Assembly (NCBI GenBank): GCA_024636345.1 | Contig: JAGXHG010000004.1 | Span: 1 to 64,000, forward strand | DNA from: Desulfobulbaceae bacterium | Lineage (GTDB): Bacteria; Desulfobacterota; Desulfobulbia; Desulfobulbales; Desulfocapsaceae | Direction of reading: 5' to 3' | Length of the DNA: 64,000 nt | Shown here: positions 45,422-54,803 of the stretch, piece by piece | Numbering within the stretch: position 1 is the stretch's first letter | How the letters are laid out: each line of letters opens with the position of its first letter | Position numbers and translations under genes: made by a program | The notes under the pieces: generated by a model | Database searches by the model: none | Seen by the model: only the letters and a program-made list of their open reading frames with translations | Told to the model about the DNA's origin: nothing

Positions 45422-46197
45422 AGTAACTCCCCAGCCTCAAAGACAGGCCCGTCGGAACAGGCATGGGCATACCCGCCTGCCTTCAGAGGAACGGCACAGC
45501 CAAGACAGGCCCCCATCCCACAGGCCATCACTGTCTCCACTGAGACCTGACAGGGGATATTCTCCTTCTGGCACAGATGATGAATCGCCCCCATCATCGG
45601 CTTGGGGCCACAACTATAAACAGTGCTCTGAGAGGTCAGGTTTAATGTTTTCAGCACATCAGTAACCAGGCCATGATGACCGAATGATCCATCATCGGTG
45701 GCAGCAAGCACCTCAATACCTAAATCCAGGAAATCACCCATGAGAGGAACAAGCTCTTCCCCATTACGGGCTCCAAGAATCACCCTGGGTGTTACACCCG
45801 AATGAGACTGTTGCAGAAATCGACTGGCGAGAAAGAGCATAGGCGCAATTCCCATGCCGCCACCCACCAGGCAGGCATTGCAGGACTCACCGAGGACAAA
45901 GCCATTACCAAGGGGACCCAGCAGCGACAGTTGTTCACCTGCCCGACATTGGGCAAGCCGTTCCGTACCCCGGCCAACCACCTTGAAAAGAATCTGCAGA
46001 AGACCTTCACTGCTGACCTGGTGAATGGAAAAAGGGCGCCTGAGTAGAGGATCCAAGCCAGGAGCAGTTTGAACCATAACAAATTGTCCGGGCACTGCCG
46101 CAGCGGCAATATCCGGGGCGTTCAAGGTCAACCTGACAATACCTGCGGCAACGACTTCAGATTGAATCAGCTCGACATTTTGTTGGAATTGAGACAT
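45409..46197 (-). CDS. pyrK: Dihydroorotate dehydrogenase B, electron-transfer subunit
   Basis: The FAD and [2Fe-2S] subunit that connects PyrD to NAD+. Seen in order: the FAD motif [11 protein letters not shown], the [10 protein letters not shown] nucleotide site, [10 protein letters not shown] and the iron-sulfur motif CGMGACLGC with a fourth Cys in [11 protein letters not shown] prefer ATG 46197 (MSQFQQN), giving 262 residues; an ATG 17 codons earlier adds a sequence unlike the family. It leads the pyr-aro run. Confidence 0.94.
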   Translation of the reverse strand: MSQFQQNVELIQSEVVAAGIVRLTLNAPDIAAAAVPGQFVMVQTAPGLDPLLRRPFSIHQVSSEGLLQILFKVVGRGTERLAQCRAGEQLSLLGPLGNGFVLGESCNACLVGGGMGIAPMLFLASRFLQQSHSGVTPRVILGARNGEELVPLMGDFLDLGIEVLAATDDGSFGHHGLVTDVLKTLNLTSQSTVYSCGPKPMMGAIHHLCQKENIPCQVSVETVMACGMGACLGCAVPLKAGGYAHACSDGPVFEAGELLWSL

Positions 46198-46318
46198 AGT
46201 ATAAAATTGATTAACAAATTCGGTAGTTGAAAGCAGACAACAGCTCAACAGGAAACTACTTACCGAGTTCCTGCACTGCTTGCCCAGATTCCTGTAAACA
46301 AATTACACACACCACACA

Positions 46319-47107
46319 ATGGAACCCTTAACTCTGACTCTCTTGTTTGCACTGCTCTTTGGGGCGATTATCGGTAGTTTTCTCAATGTCGTCATCCTCC
46401 GACTGCCCACCGATAATGGTTCCATCATCTTCCCCGCCTCGCATTGCCCACGATGTCAGAACACTCTTTCCTGGTACGAGAACATCCCCATACTCAGTTT
46501 TATCCTCCTTCGCGGTAGATGCAGGCACTGTCAAGAGAGGATATCTCTGCAATACCCCGTAGTGGAACTGTGCATGGCCCTGCTATCCGCGGCTATCGTC
46601 CAGCGATTCGGTCTCACCGTAACGGCTGCTGGTTATTTCCTCTTTTGTGCGGCATTACTGGTCATTATCTGGATCGATCTCAAACATCAGATTATTCCAG
46701 ATGTGATCAGCCTCCCTGGAATTCTTCTGGGTATCATTTTTTCCTTCGTAAGCCCGGCCCTGACATGGCAGAGCTCTCTCATCGGCCTGCTTCTGGGTGG
46801 GGGCGTTCTCTACGCCATAGCCCTGATTTATTACCTTTGGAGAAAACAGGAAGGAATGGGAGGCGGCGACATCAAGCTGCTGGCAATGATTGGTGCGTTC
46901 CTGGGCTGGCAGGCACTCCCCTTCGTCATCTTTGCCAGCTCCCTCTCTGGTTCCTGCATTGGAATCCTTGCCATGATCAAACAAGGAAAAGGCGCCAAAA
47001 CGCGTATTCCGTTTGGCCCGTTTCTCTCCCTCGCCGCTCTAGTCTATCTCTTTTTTTCAGATCAGGTTCACTTACTTTACCAATTCTATCTCCATGGCAG
47101 CCGCTAA
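46319..47107 (+). CDS. pilD: Type IV prepilin peptidase/methyltransferase
   Basis: An inner-membrane aspartic protease that cleaves and N-methylates prepilins and type II secretion pseudopilins. The 262-residue protein has GSFLNVVILRLP at the start, a cytoplasmic zinc loop with two Cys pairs (CPRC and CRHC), and the two catalytic Asp residues in WIDLKHQIIPD and GMGGGDIKLL. About seven further helices are present. No pilus or secretion genes adjoin it, as is common for pilD. Confidence 0.95.
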   Translation: MEPLTLTLLFALLFGAIIGSFLNVVILRLPTDNGSIIFPASHCPRCQNTLSWYENIPILSFILLRGRCRHCQERISLQYPVVELCMALLSAAIVQRFGLTVTAAGYFLFCAALLVIIWIDLKHQIIPDVISLPGILLGIIFSFVSPALTWQSSLIGLLLGGGVLYAIALIYYLWRKQEGMGGGDIKLLAMIGAFLGWQALPFVIFASSLSGSCIGILAMIKQGKGAKTRIPFGPFLSLAALVYLFFSDQVHLLYQFYLHGSR

Positions 47108-47207
47108 CAGCATTGAGCCTCTATAATCAGCTCTTACCTTGTGAGACATTTTCGTATATAAAAAAATTGTATTTACAACCTACCGTAAGCAATTTTTCAA
47201 GAGAATC

Positions 47208-47909
47208 TTATAAGTCGTCATCTCCACCACTCCTGACGGGTGTGGAAAAAAGAGGACGATCAAGAGAATTCCCCGCCATAATGTTTTCACCGATCTCGAA
47301 TCCTACCTTCCGGCTATCCTCAACCTGTTCCCTGCTATGCCCGTATTTTGGATAGAAGCGATGAAACCAGGAGTTTCCAGCCTCAGGCACCTTACCAGCC
47401 AGTTTCAAAAAAACACCAATCGTCCTCCAGGGTTCAGGTGTGGGATGTGAAAAGACAACAGGAGCGACCACGTTGGCTCCACAGCGCCTTAGCAATCTTC
47501 TAAGTCCGAAATAATGAACCCTCCAATACCCACGACAAGAGATAAAAGGAAGAACAACCTTACCCTCAAATAATCTCTTCCCATCACGATCGAGTAGAGA
47601 AAGTACGGGGCCACTGGGATTATAAGACCATGTCGGCCCAGCAAGAATAATAAGATCCCATTGACCAAAACACATGGTATTGATTGATTGTACGGGATAA
47701 CGTTTACGAAGAAAGGTCTGCACCATCATCAAAAACGTGGCGCTGACAGACCCAATGGGAAATCGTAATTCAGATACCGGAGTCAGTTGCTCCCAAAAAA
47801 CCTCTACACCACTCTTCTCAAGCCCTTCAATCAATCCATTGAGGAGGTTTCTTGTTTGGCTGCTGAATGAGTAGGAAATTATAAGAATTCTTTTTTTATT
47901 CAAGGTCAT
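47208..47909 (-). CDS. Flavodoxin-like family protein
   Basis: A 233-residue protein with an N-terminal flavodoxin fold: the FMN phosphate loop is ISYSFSSQTRNLLNG and the second site reads LAGPTWSYNPSGPV. The C-terminal part (FHRFYPKYGHSREQVEDSRKVG) looks like a binding extension. Many relatives are annotated as NAD(P)H-dependent oxidoreductases or dialkylrecorsinol condensing enzymes; I cannot assign a substrate. It lies just beyond the dsr operon terminator, in the same orientation. Confidence 0.75.
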   Translation of the reverse strand: MTLNKKRILIISYSFSSQTRNLLNGLIEGLEKSGVEVFWEQLTPVSELRFPIGSVSATFLMMVQTFLRKRYPVQSINTMCFGQWDLIILAGPTWSYNPSGPVLSLLDRDGKRLFEGKVVLPFISCRGYWRVHYFGLRRLLRRCGANVVAPVVFSHPTPEPWRTIGVFLKLAGKVPEAGNSWFHRFYPKYGHSREQVEDSRKVGFEIGENIMAGNSLDRPLFSTPVRSGGDDDL

Positions 47910-47978
47910 AAACCACTATATACTTTCTGACTTACCATAAGTGAAAAACCTGTCAGAGACTATACCGCAGTTAGACAT

Positions 47979-48007
47979 AAAAAAAAAGCCCCCGATTTCT
48001 CGGAGGC
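47979..48007 (-). terminator. Rho-independent terminator of the dsr operon
   Basis: On the minus strand an eight-pair stem (GCCTCCGA/TCGGGGGC, one mismatch) with loop GAAA is followed by nine T residues. It lies 32 bases past the dsrP stop codon. Confidence 0.9.
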
Positions 48008-48039
48008 TTTGTATACAAAAAAACTAGACTCTATTTTGT

Positions 48040-49212
48040 CTATTCTTCTATTTCATGCTCAACACCAACAGCGATCTTATAAAGCAGGGTCACCACAAAC
48101 AATCCAGTAGCCCAAATACCGAGGGTAATACCCAGCTCATTGGCAGTTGGGATATACTCGGTAATCTCATCCAGGGGATTGGGAATAAATCCGGCAAATA
48201 CAAAGCCAAGCCCCTTATCAATCCATAAGGCAATAAAAATCATCGCACAGGAGAGGCCAAGCAGGAATTCATTCTTTTTTCGGGCATAAGGCCAGGCAAA
48301 AAGTCCAAGGGCACCAAAGTTCAAGACCACTGAAGTCCACATGAATGGCACCAGATTATTATACATATGCCCATGGTGCTCAAGTCCGAAGAAGAGATAT
48401 TCTATGCTGTGCTTGTGACCAGGGATATTGGAATAATAGCCCACAAAAACCTCTAGTAACACAAAGAAGGTGTTCAAGAGGGCAGCATACATGATGATCG
48501 TCACCAGCTTGTTCATCGCTTCCTTGCCGGCATCAAAGTTGGCAACGCGCTTCAAAATCAAGCAGGCCAGAATGATAAGGGCAGGACCGGCAGCAAAGGC
48601 CGACGCCAGAAAGCGTGGGGCAATGATTGCTGACAACCAGAAGTGTCGTCCCGGCAAACCGCAGTAGAGCATGGCGGTCACGGTATGGATAGAGACCGCA
48701 AAGGGAATGGAGAGATAGACAAAGAAATAGATCCACTTGGGTGGATGTACCTGTTTTCTCTCGGCAGTGAGAATCACCCAACCACAGAGAATATTAAGGA
48801 AGAGATATCCATTCAGGACAATCATGTCATAAAAGAGCATGGAACTGGGTGTTGGATGAAGCACCACGTTCAAGGCCCGAAGCGGTTGTCCAAGATCAGC
48901 CATGATAAAGAGCAGACACATGGTGATGGCAGCGATTGCCAGGAACTCACCGAGAATCGTGATCTTTCCAAACGCCTTGTAATCATGAACATAATAGGGC
49001 AGAACCAGCATCACCCCTCCGGCGGCGACTCCAACCAGAAAGGTAAACTGGGAGATATAAAGACCCCATGAGACATCGCGGCTCATACCCGTCATTCCAA
49101 GACCAAAGAGATACTGCCGCGCATAACAGGCAACCCCTACAGCCATGAACATACCTAAAAATGCAAGCCAGATCCAATAAGCTGGTTTGCCTTTGAGTGT
49201 TTTTTCAATCAT
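48040..49212 (-). CDS. dsrP: DsrP, membrane quinone-interacting subunit
   Basis: An NrfD/PsrC-family integral membrane protein of the DsrMKJOP complex, thought to exchange electrons with menaquinone. The 390 residues hold about ten helices; WGLYISQFTFLVGVAAGGVML and PLRALNVVLHPTPSSMLFYD are characteristic. It has no haem motif, as expected for NrfD-type subunits. It starts seven bases past the dsrO stop and closes the operon before the terminator. Confidence 0.95.
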   Translation of the reverse strand: MIEKTLKGKPAYWIWLAFLGMFMAVGVACYARQYLFGLGMTGMSRDVSWGLYISQFTFLVGVAAGGVMLVLPYYVHDYKAFGKITILGEFLAIAAITMCLLFIMADLGQPLRALNVVLHPTPSSMLFYDMIVLNGYLFLNILCGWVILTAERKQVHPPKWIYFFVYLSIPFAVSIHTVTAMLYCGLPGRHFWLSAIIAPRFLASAFAAGPALIILACLILKRVANFDAGKEAMNKLVTIIMYAALLNTFFVLLEVFVGYYSNIPGHKHSIEYLFFGLEHHGHMYNNLVPFMWTSVVLNFGALGLFAWPYARKKNEFLLGLSCAMIFIALWIDKGLGFVFAGFIPNPLDEITEYIPTANELGITLGIWATGLFVVTLLYKIAVGVEHEIEE

Positions 49213-49219
49213 GACTCCC

Positions 49220-50047
49220 TCACACTATATAAAAGACTGAAGGTTTAGTACCCAGTGCAGCATTCCGCTGGATAGTAAACTCTTTATCAAGAAGCTGCCT
49301 GATCTCTGAATGTGCATCATTCAGATCACCAAAAACAATGGCTCCCGTTCCTTTGCAGGCCTCTACACAGGCAGGTTCCTGCCCACGGGCCAGGCGCTCG
49401 CCGCAGAAGTTGCATTTCTCGACAACGCCCCGCATACGGCTTGGAAAATCCTTATTATATTTTTTAATATAGGGCCGTGGATCTTCCCAGTTGAAGCTTC
49501 TAGCACCGTACGGACAGGCAGCCATACAAAAACGGCACCCGATGCAGCGATGAAAATCCATGGCCACAATGCCATTCGCCTTCACCTTGAAGGTGGCCTG
49601 TGTAGGACAGGCACGCACACATGGCGGATCGTCACAATGGTTACACAGCACTGCAAAGTCAGTTTCCTTAACATTTTTTGCTAAATGGTAAGAAGACTCT
49701 ACGGGAAAGACATTTGCAAAAGGAGCCTTCCAGAGCCATTTGATCTCACTCTTCCGGTTATCAAATTGAGGAATATTATGGGCATCGATACAAGCAGCGA
49801 TGGCGCCATCAAGCAGCTCAGGCCGTTCCGTAATCTTGCGCATATCGATGACCATGCCCAGACGAACTCCCTGCGGAGCTGCCTCGACAGGTGCCCCATG
49901 AGCTGCCTCTGCCGCATGTCCTTCTGCAGCACCGTGCTCGGAGGCAAGGGCGTTTGAAGAGCTCAGCCTGACAAGTGCCGGTGCCCCGATTCCTGCAAGC
50001 GCGGTTACGCCTGCGATCTTGAGGAATTTTCTTCTTTGCTTATCCAT
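49220..50047 (-). CDS. dsrO: DsrO, periplasmic iron-sulfur subunit
   Basis: A ferredoxin-like subunit of about 275 residues, exported folded by the Tat system: the N-terminus has RRKFLK and an Ala-rich hydrophobic stretch. Four Cys groups can hold [4Fe-4S] clusters: CNHCDDPPCVRACP, CIGCRFCMAACP, CNFCGERL and CVEACKG. It would relay electrons between the DsrJ haems and DsrP. An Ala/His-rich linker (EHGAAEGHAAEAAHGAP) follows the signal. Its ATG overlaps the dsrJ stop by one base. The tatC gene in this window supplies part of the export route. Confidence 0.96.
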   Translation of the reverse strand: MDKQRRKFLKIAGVTALAGIGAPALVRLSSSNALASEHGAAEGHAAEAAHGAPVEAAPQGVRLGMVIDMRKITERPELLDGAIAACIDAHNIPQFDNRKSEIKWLWKAPFANVFPVESSYHLAKNVKETDFAVLCNHCDDPPCVRACPTQATFKVKANGIVAMDFHRCIGCRFCMAACPYGARSFNWEDPRPYIKKYNKDFPSRMRGVVEKCNFCGERLARGQEPACVEACKGTGAIVFGDLNDAHSEIRQLLDKEFTIQRNAALGTKPSVFYIV

Positions 50048-50445
50048 TAGTGGGTCTCCTCCTTCGATACCGCTTCCTTAGGACTCAGATGACAGTCCCA
50101 GCAGTATGGCTTTACAGCTGCATAGGTATGGCAACTATCACAGAATTTTTCTTTATTGCTATGACACTGCATGCACGCCTGTTGCAGGCCCTTGCGGTAG
50201 TCCTTACCTTCGACCGTTACAACGGTACGATTTCCGTCGCGCAGGACATTGTCACGCCACTCATTCAAGAGCTGCATATGATTGGCCCGCATATACTCAA
50301 CAGACTCAACACATTTTTTTTCTCCACCCGGTGGTAGCTCAGGTTTTGGCACGGTAGCTGCCTTTAAACCATTGAACCAGATGGGGAAAGTCACAAAGAG
50401 GACGAAAATAATCAGTCCTGGTATGATTGTTCCTTTATTGTACAT
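50047..50445 (-). CDS. dsrJ: DsrJ, triheme cytochrome c
   Basis: A 132-residue periplasmic cytochrome anchored by an N-terminal helix (residues about 8-25). Three CxxCH haem sites are present near the C-terminus: CMQCH, CDSCH and CWDCH. An additional Cys (KKCVESVEY) upstream matches the residue proposed as an unusual haem ligand in DsrJ. It is smaller than most multihaem cytochromes, as expected. Its start lies 28 bases past dsrK. Confidence 0.96.
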   Translation of the reverse strand: MYNKGTIIPGLIIFVLFVTFPIWFNGLKAATVPKPELPPGGEKKCVESVEYMRANHMQLLNEWRDNVLRDGNRTVVTVEGKDYRKGLQQACMQCHSNKEKFCDSCHTYAAVKPYCWDCHLSPKEAVSKEETH

Positions 50446-50473
50446 TATACTGTTTCCTCCGTTCCGGTCCGGT

Positions 50474-52102
50474 TTAGACTAAGGTCCTGAGACCCTCATC
50501 AAGTTCTTGTCGATTTTCACCATCCATTACCAGGGCGTTACCAACCAGCTCTGAGACACCGGCCACATTACAGCCCGGGTTCCAGTAATTCATGAGCGAG
50601 GTGAGGGTGGCCCGGTCAATAGCACACACGGTGGAAAGGGTGTTGACATCATGCTTGTCGATCACATGTTTCACGGCATTGGCCCGCGGCAGTCCAGCCC
50701 GCATCCTCAGCTCCATGATCTCATCGGTGTTGAGGCCGGTGCCGGACCCACAACAGAAGGTCTTTTCCCGGATGGTATTCTCCGGCATCTCTACCCAATC
50801 CACGACATGATCGAGGATATAGCGGGGTTCATCCATCAGTCCCATGGCTCGCGCCGGATTACAGGAATCATGGAAGGTTGCCTTGACGTGGGAATTGCGA
50901 CTCTTGTCAAGTTTCAATTTGTTGTTCTTGATCAAATCAGCGGTAAACTCGCTGATATGGACCATTTTGGTGGAGGCGGCATTGTTGAATGTAGTGCCGG
51001 TAATGGGTGATTTCGGCACCTCAAGGAAATCTGCAGGGCCATTCATGGTATCCATATACTGATGAACAACACGCCACATGTGACCGCATTCACCGCCGAT
51101 GATAGACTTCACGCCCAGCCGCTTGGCCTCGGCATACATCTTGCCGTTGAGTTTCTTCATCAACTCGTTGTTGGTGAAGAGGCCGAAGTTTCCGCCCTCG
51201 GAGGCATAGGTTGACCAAGTATAGTCGAGCCCGATATGTTCAAAGAGGAGCAGATAGCCCATGGCCGTATAAAGCCCGGGTTCGGCAAAGACATCGGCGG
51301 AAGGGGTGATAAACAGGAACTCCGCCCCTTTACGGTTAAAGGAGTGATTGATCTTTATACCAGTCAGATTCTCAACATCTTCGGCCAGGAAATCAACATT
51401 GTCCTTGAAGGTATGGGGCTGCAATCCCATATGGTTACCGGTACGGTTGGAGTTTGAGGCCGGCTCCAGGATCCAGTTGATTCCCACTCCCACCAGATGC
51501 AGCAGTTCACGGAGCATCATGGTCACCTCGGCGGTATCAATGCCGTAAGGACAGAAAACCGAACAACGACGACACTCGGTACACTGGTAGGAGTACATGA
51601 ACCACTCCTTAAGCACTCCGACGGTCATCTCCCGACCACCAGCCATTTTACCCAATATCTTGCCACCAATGGTGAACTCATTCCGATACACTGACCTCAA
51701 AAGCTCGGCGCGCAAGACCGGCATGTTTTTAGGATCACCGGTTCCCAGAAAGAAGTGGCACTTGTCCGCGCAGGCCCCACAGCGGACGCAGCAATCCATG
51801 AAGATCTTCAACGATCGAAACTTGTCCAGACGCTCCTTGAGCCCCTTGAGGATAATATCCTGCCAACCCTCAGGCAGTTTCCAGTCATCATCTTCCGGAG
51901 ACCATTCACGGGCATTCGGAAAATTCAGATCCTTCTGGCTGTTGAGGTATTCGACCTTTTCCTGTTTGGCTGGATAAGCATAATTACCCGGTTTAAAAAT
52001 TGCAGGGACATCCATCCAGTCCTTGGTAGGCACTGCACCTGTCACCAAGGACGGCCCCTGCACTACGCTTTTCGATAATTGTTCTAATTTTGGAACTGCC
52101 AT
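50474..52102 (-). CDS. dsrK: DsrK, cytoplasmic heterodisulfide-reductase-like subunit
   Basis: The catalytic cytoplasmic subunit of DsrMKJOP, thought to reduce the DsrC trisulfide made during sulfite reduction. At 542 residues, it has two [4Fe-4S] motifs (CVRCGACADKC near 105-115; CTECRRCSVFC near 174-184) and two CCG-type domains (GGECGHMWR near 350; FHDSCNPAR and FCCGSGTGL later) that hold the special catalytic cluster, as in HdrD. No signal peptide, consistent with its cytoplasmic side. 41 bases separate it from dsrM. Confidence 0.96.
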   Translation of the reverse strand: MAVPKLEQLSKSVVQGPSLVTGAVPTKDWMDVPAIFKPGNYAYPAKQEKVEYLNSQKDLNFPNAREWSPEDDDWKLPEGWQDIILKGLKERLDKFRSLKIFMDCCVRCGACADKCHFFLGTGDPKNMPVLRAELLRSVYRNEFTIGGKILGKMAGGREMTVGVLKEWFMYSYQCTECRRCSVFCPYGIDTAEVTMMLRELLHLVGVGINWILEPASNSNRTGNHMGLQPHTFKDNVDFLAEDVENLTGIKINHSFNRKGAEFLFITPSADVFAEPGLYTAMGYLLLFEHIGLDYTWSTYASEGGNFGLFTNNELMKKLNGKMYAEAKRLGVKSIIGGECGHMWRVVHQYMDTMNGPADFLEVPKSPITGTTFNNAASTKMVHISEFTADLIKNNKLKLDKSRNSHVKATFHDSCNPARAMGLMDEPRYILDHVVDWVEMPENTIREKTFCCGSGTGLNTDEIMELRMRAGLPRANAVKHVIDKHDVNTLSTVCAIDRATLTSLMNYWNPGCNVAGVSELVGNALVMDGENRQELDEGLRTLV

Positions 52103-52143
52103 CGTTATCTATCCTTATAAGCTAGTTTTGGGTGTGGACAATC

Positions 52144-53169
52144 TCACGCCTCGTCCTTTGTGGCTGACAGCTCTTTCTCAACCGGAATACCCGCATCCAC
52201 CATAAACTCCCTGAACTCATCCTCGTACCCTGCATAGGAATGAGGTTTAATCGTTGGATCATTCCAGGGATTGATGTGCCGTTTTGCCCGGCTGTCATTG
52301 GCCATATTCCTGGTGGGACTCATGAATACGCCACCCATGTGCATCAATTTACTGAAAGGAAAATAGGCAAGCAGGGTGGAGACCAGAAAGAGATGGATAT
52401 AAAAGATGGCCCCGATCTTGACATTGATCACCGGAGAAAAAGTCACTAAGCCCATTGCCAGATTCTTAATATTGACGATATCAATATTGGTGCGCAGAAA
52501 GTAGCGCATCAGGATACCGGTCACAGCGATGGCAAAGATCAGCACCAGCGGGAAATAATCATTATTCAGTGAGATATAACGGACTTGAGGGTTAATAAGG
52601 CGCCGTCCGAAGAGCAGAACGATCCCGCCTAAAAGTGCCAAACTCGAGAGATAGAGAGTGGGAGCGCCGATCTGCAACATTGAATCAACGCTTTCAATGG
52701 CAGACAACCAGAAAGGAATGGGATCGACAAAAAGACGCATATGCCTGATCACAATCAACAGGAACGAATAGTGAAAAAGCAGGGCAAAAAGCCACAACCA
52801 CTTGGACGATTCATAGGTAATCTTGGGCCCGTCATGGAGCTCTGATTTGGTATTCCTGAATAGTGATCTGAAGAGAAAAATCTCCAGAAACATTCTGGCC
52901 ACCACCTCTGAAGTCTTGGTGGGACAGTCAAGCTTGTCCTGCTTGATGAAATCCAGTGACGCACCCTGACCACATGTGGTGGGGATGGAAAAGGGAACAG
53001 GTGATTTTGCCCATTGTATGACCCGATAGACAAAGCCACCGACAAAGAGCATAATGGCCAGATACGGAATGACAATACCAAATAAGTATTGCATACCCGG
53101 CACCTGGGATCCTAGCCCTGCAATCAAGATCAGAGCAATGACTGCCAGGAATGAGAAGGCGTACTTCAT
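52144..53169 (-). CDS. dsrM: DsrM, cytochrome b membrane subunit
   Basis: A NarI-like dihaem cytochrome b (341 residues) that connects the menaquinone pool to DsrK. About six membrane helices are visible, with His residues in the helix containing LFHYSFLLIVIRHMRLF and in FYIHLFLVSTLLAYFPFSKLMHMGG positioned as haem ligands. The cytoplasmic C-terminus has YEDEFREFM. It precedes dsrK and follows the RsbRD-domain gene by 75 bases. Confidence 0.95.
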   Translation of the reverse strand: MKYAFSFLAVIALILIAGLGSQVPGMQYLFGIVIPYLAIMLFVGGFVYRVIQWAKSPVPFSIPTTCGQGASLDFIKQDKLDCPTKTSEVVARMFLEIFLFRSLFRNTKSELHDGPKITYESSKWLWLFALLFHYSFLLIVIRHMRLFVDPIPFWLSAIESVDSMLQIGAPTLYLSSLALLGGIVLLFGRRLINPQVRYISLNNDYFPLVLIFAIAVTGILMRYFLRTNIDIVNIKNLAMGLVTFSPVINVKIGAIFYIHLFLVSTLLAYFPFSKLMHMGGVFMSPTRNMANDSRAKRHINPWNDPTIKPHSYAGYEDEFREFMVDAGIPVEKELSATKDEA

Positions 53170-53244
53170 TTCTTACCTCGCTTCAAATTGAACAGTGTTG
53201 GAAACTGCGCGGAATTTCAACCCCCCTTCCAGCCCAGCACCCAG

Positions 53245-53787
53245 TTAATGGCTTTCAACAGCCTTAATAGACTCCTGAATATTGGTCTTCAGCAAATTCG
53301 TCGGACATTTGCTGTCAGTAAGAATATAATTGCCGGTCTTTATTTCCTGAATCCGCACCTTATACAAGCGCTCCCGACATTGCATGTACAGGTCAAAGGC
53401 GGCAAGCACGGCAAGATCAACCGCAAACTCAAAATCATACAACTCTTGAACAAGATGACATCGTTCCTTGTCCTTTGCCAAAACCTCACGGGTGATATGC
53501 TTGACCGCATGGATCGGCCCCACTGCCACCGATGCCGTAAACTCCTGAATGGCACGAATGAGCATGATCTGCTCCAGAGGCGCAACAAACTCTTTGGGGT
53601 TTGCATTCCGAGCAAGTAGGCCGAACAGGGAATCCAGTGCCTCCCTGATATTGCCGCCTATAGGATTGGCGAACTTATCCTTTTCTTTTATGAAAAAGGA
53701 TGACGATTTATAGGTCGACAAGGTGTAATCAACCCACCTGTTAACGATCTTCTCCCTATGATTTCTAAACGCCTCATCAAGCTTCAT
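53245..53787 (-). CDS. RsbRD N-terminal domain protein upstream of dsrM
   Basis: A 180-residue soluble protein made of an RsbRD/globin-like sensor domain: MKLDEAFRNHREKIVNRWVDYTL, GNIREALDSLF, and an all-helical remainder. Members of this family often lie immediately before dsrMKJOP in sulfate reducers, and this gene fits as first gene of the operon. I read it as a possible regulator or assembly factor; no DNA-binding or STAS domain is present. The name is by family only, not function. Confidence 0.85.
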   Translation of the reverse strand: MKLDEAFRNHREKIVNRWVDYTLSTYKSSSFFIKEKDKFANPIGGNIREALDSLFGLLARNANPKEFVAPLEQIMLIRAIQEFTASVAVGPIHAVKHITREVLAKDKERCHLVQELYDFEFAVDLAVLAAFDLYMQCRERLYKVRIQEIKTGNYILTDSKCPTNLLKTNIQESIKAVESH

Positions 53788-54034
53788 TGTTCACCAGTCC
53801 TTCGTAAATCGCAGGCCTTTAGGTATTCATTAACTGAATAGTCATTCATAAGCAACGAGCTTTATCACTTTTTTTTCTGTTAATCAAGATTTTTTTACAG
53901 TACCCCACCTATCTATTTCGCCCATTTTTTTTTATATAAAGCATGCTGTATCACCGCCGGACAGCATTTCATTCTCTTTCATCGCCATCTCTTTTGTTCA
54001 TCTTCAGGATTGGCCATCCGTCAGCCCGCTGCTG

Positions 54035-54803
54035 CTATTTTTTTTCCACCTGCTGCAGGGACTTTGCCTGATCCTGAGCGAGCTCCAGTGTGGCAAAGGT
54101 CGGAGAATGGGGCAAGCTCATCACGATCTCACTGATCTCATCTATCTCGATCTTTCCAGACCCTGTCTGCAGGTCCAGGACATGTCCACCTCGGGTTCTG
54201 TTTCTATTCAAAAAATGAAAGTGATACCCCGGCACATTCAACCCCTGCATATAATCGGGAGCATAGAACCCGATCAGAGTTCCCTCCGTATCTTCATAAT
54301 GAAACACAGCCTGTTCCTTGACCACCTCAGCCAAAGGGCGGTAGGGAGGAAGCTGCGCCGGGACGGAACGAACCATCATTTTACGAAAACGGCCAGGGAT
54401 ACGAAAGGCGTAAAAGTGATTCCGATTGGTAATGAGCCGGTCCAGTTTCTGCTGTAATCCCTGATAATCCAGATCAGCCGGCAGGACCGCATCCTGATCG
54501 ACATCAAATTGGGTGACAACAGCAAACGGGGTTTGCTGCCTGGCTTTGACCGGATAGGCAACGCCATCCATCTTGACCTGATAAAAACTACCGTCCAAGG
54601 CCACCATCTCTCCATCCAGGTGATTAAAGGTCACCATGAGCCGATAAGTCTGCAAAACTCAGGTCTCCATCATAGAATCCCTTGAGCAGGCCATTGATTG
54701 TCGAATACTGGAAAAGACTATCTGTCTGTTCTGCAGCATAAGTGGTTGAGGACAACACCAGGAAAAAAAAGGAAAAGACGACCAGCCGGATACTTTTGTG
54801 CAT
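54035..54803 (-). pseudogene. budA: Secreted alpha-acetolactate decarboxylase, disrupted
   Basis: Acetolactate decarboxylase makes acetoin from 2-acetolactate. ATG 54803 (after GGAGG) opens a signal peptide (KSIRLVVFSFFFLVLSS) and the family N-terminus (FQYSTINGLLKGFYDGDLSF, then ADLSAHGD), but this frame ends at a TAA near 54626. The rest continues one frame over: MVTFNHLDGEMVALDGSFYQ, HYEDTEGTLIGFYAPDYM and VPGYHFHFLNRNRTRGGHVLD, with the zinc-site His residues and the C-terminal Glu, to a stop at 54035. Relative to the family pattern HGDFGLGTFNHLDGEM about 14 bases are missing at the junction. Either a real small deletion or a sequence error. Confidence 0.8.

Noticed and set aside
46519-47355. 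Plus-strand 278-codon frame overlapping pilD
   Set aside because: It is a shifted reading of pilD; the pilD frame has all prepilin peptidase motifs.
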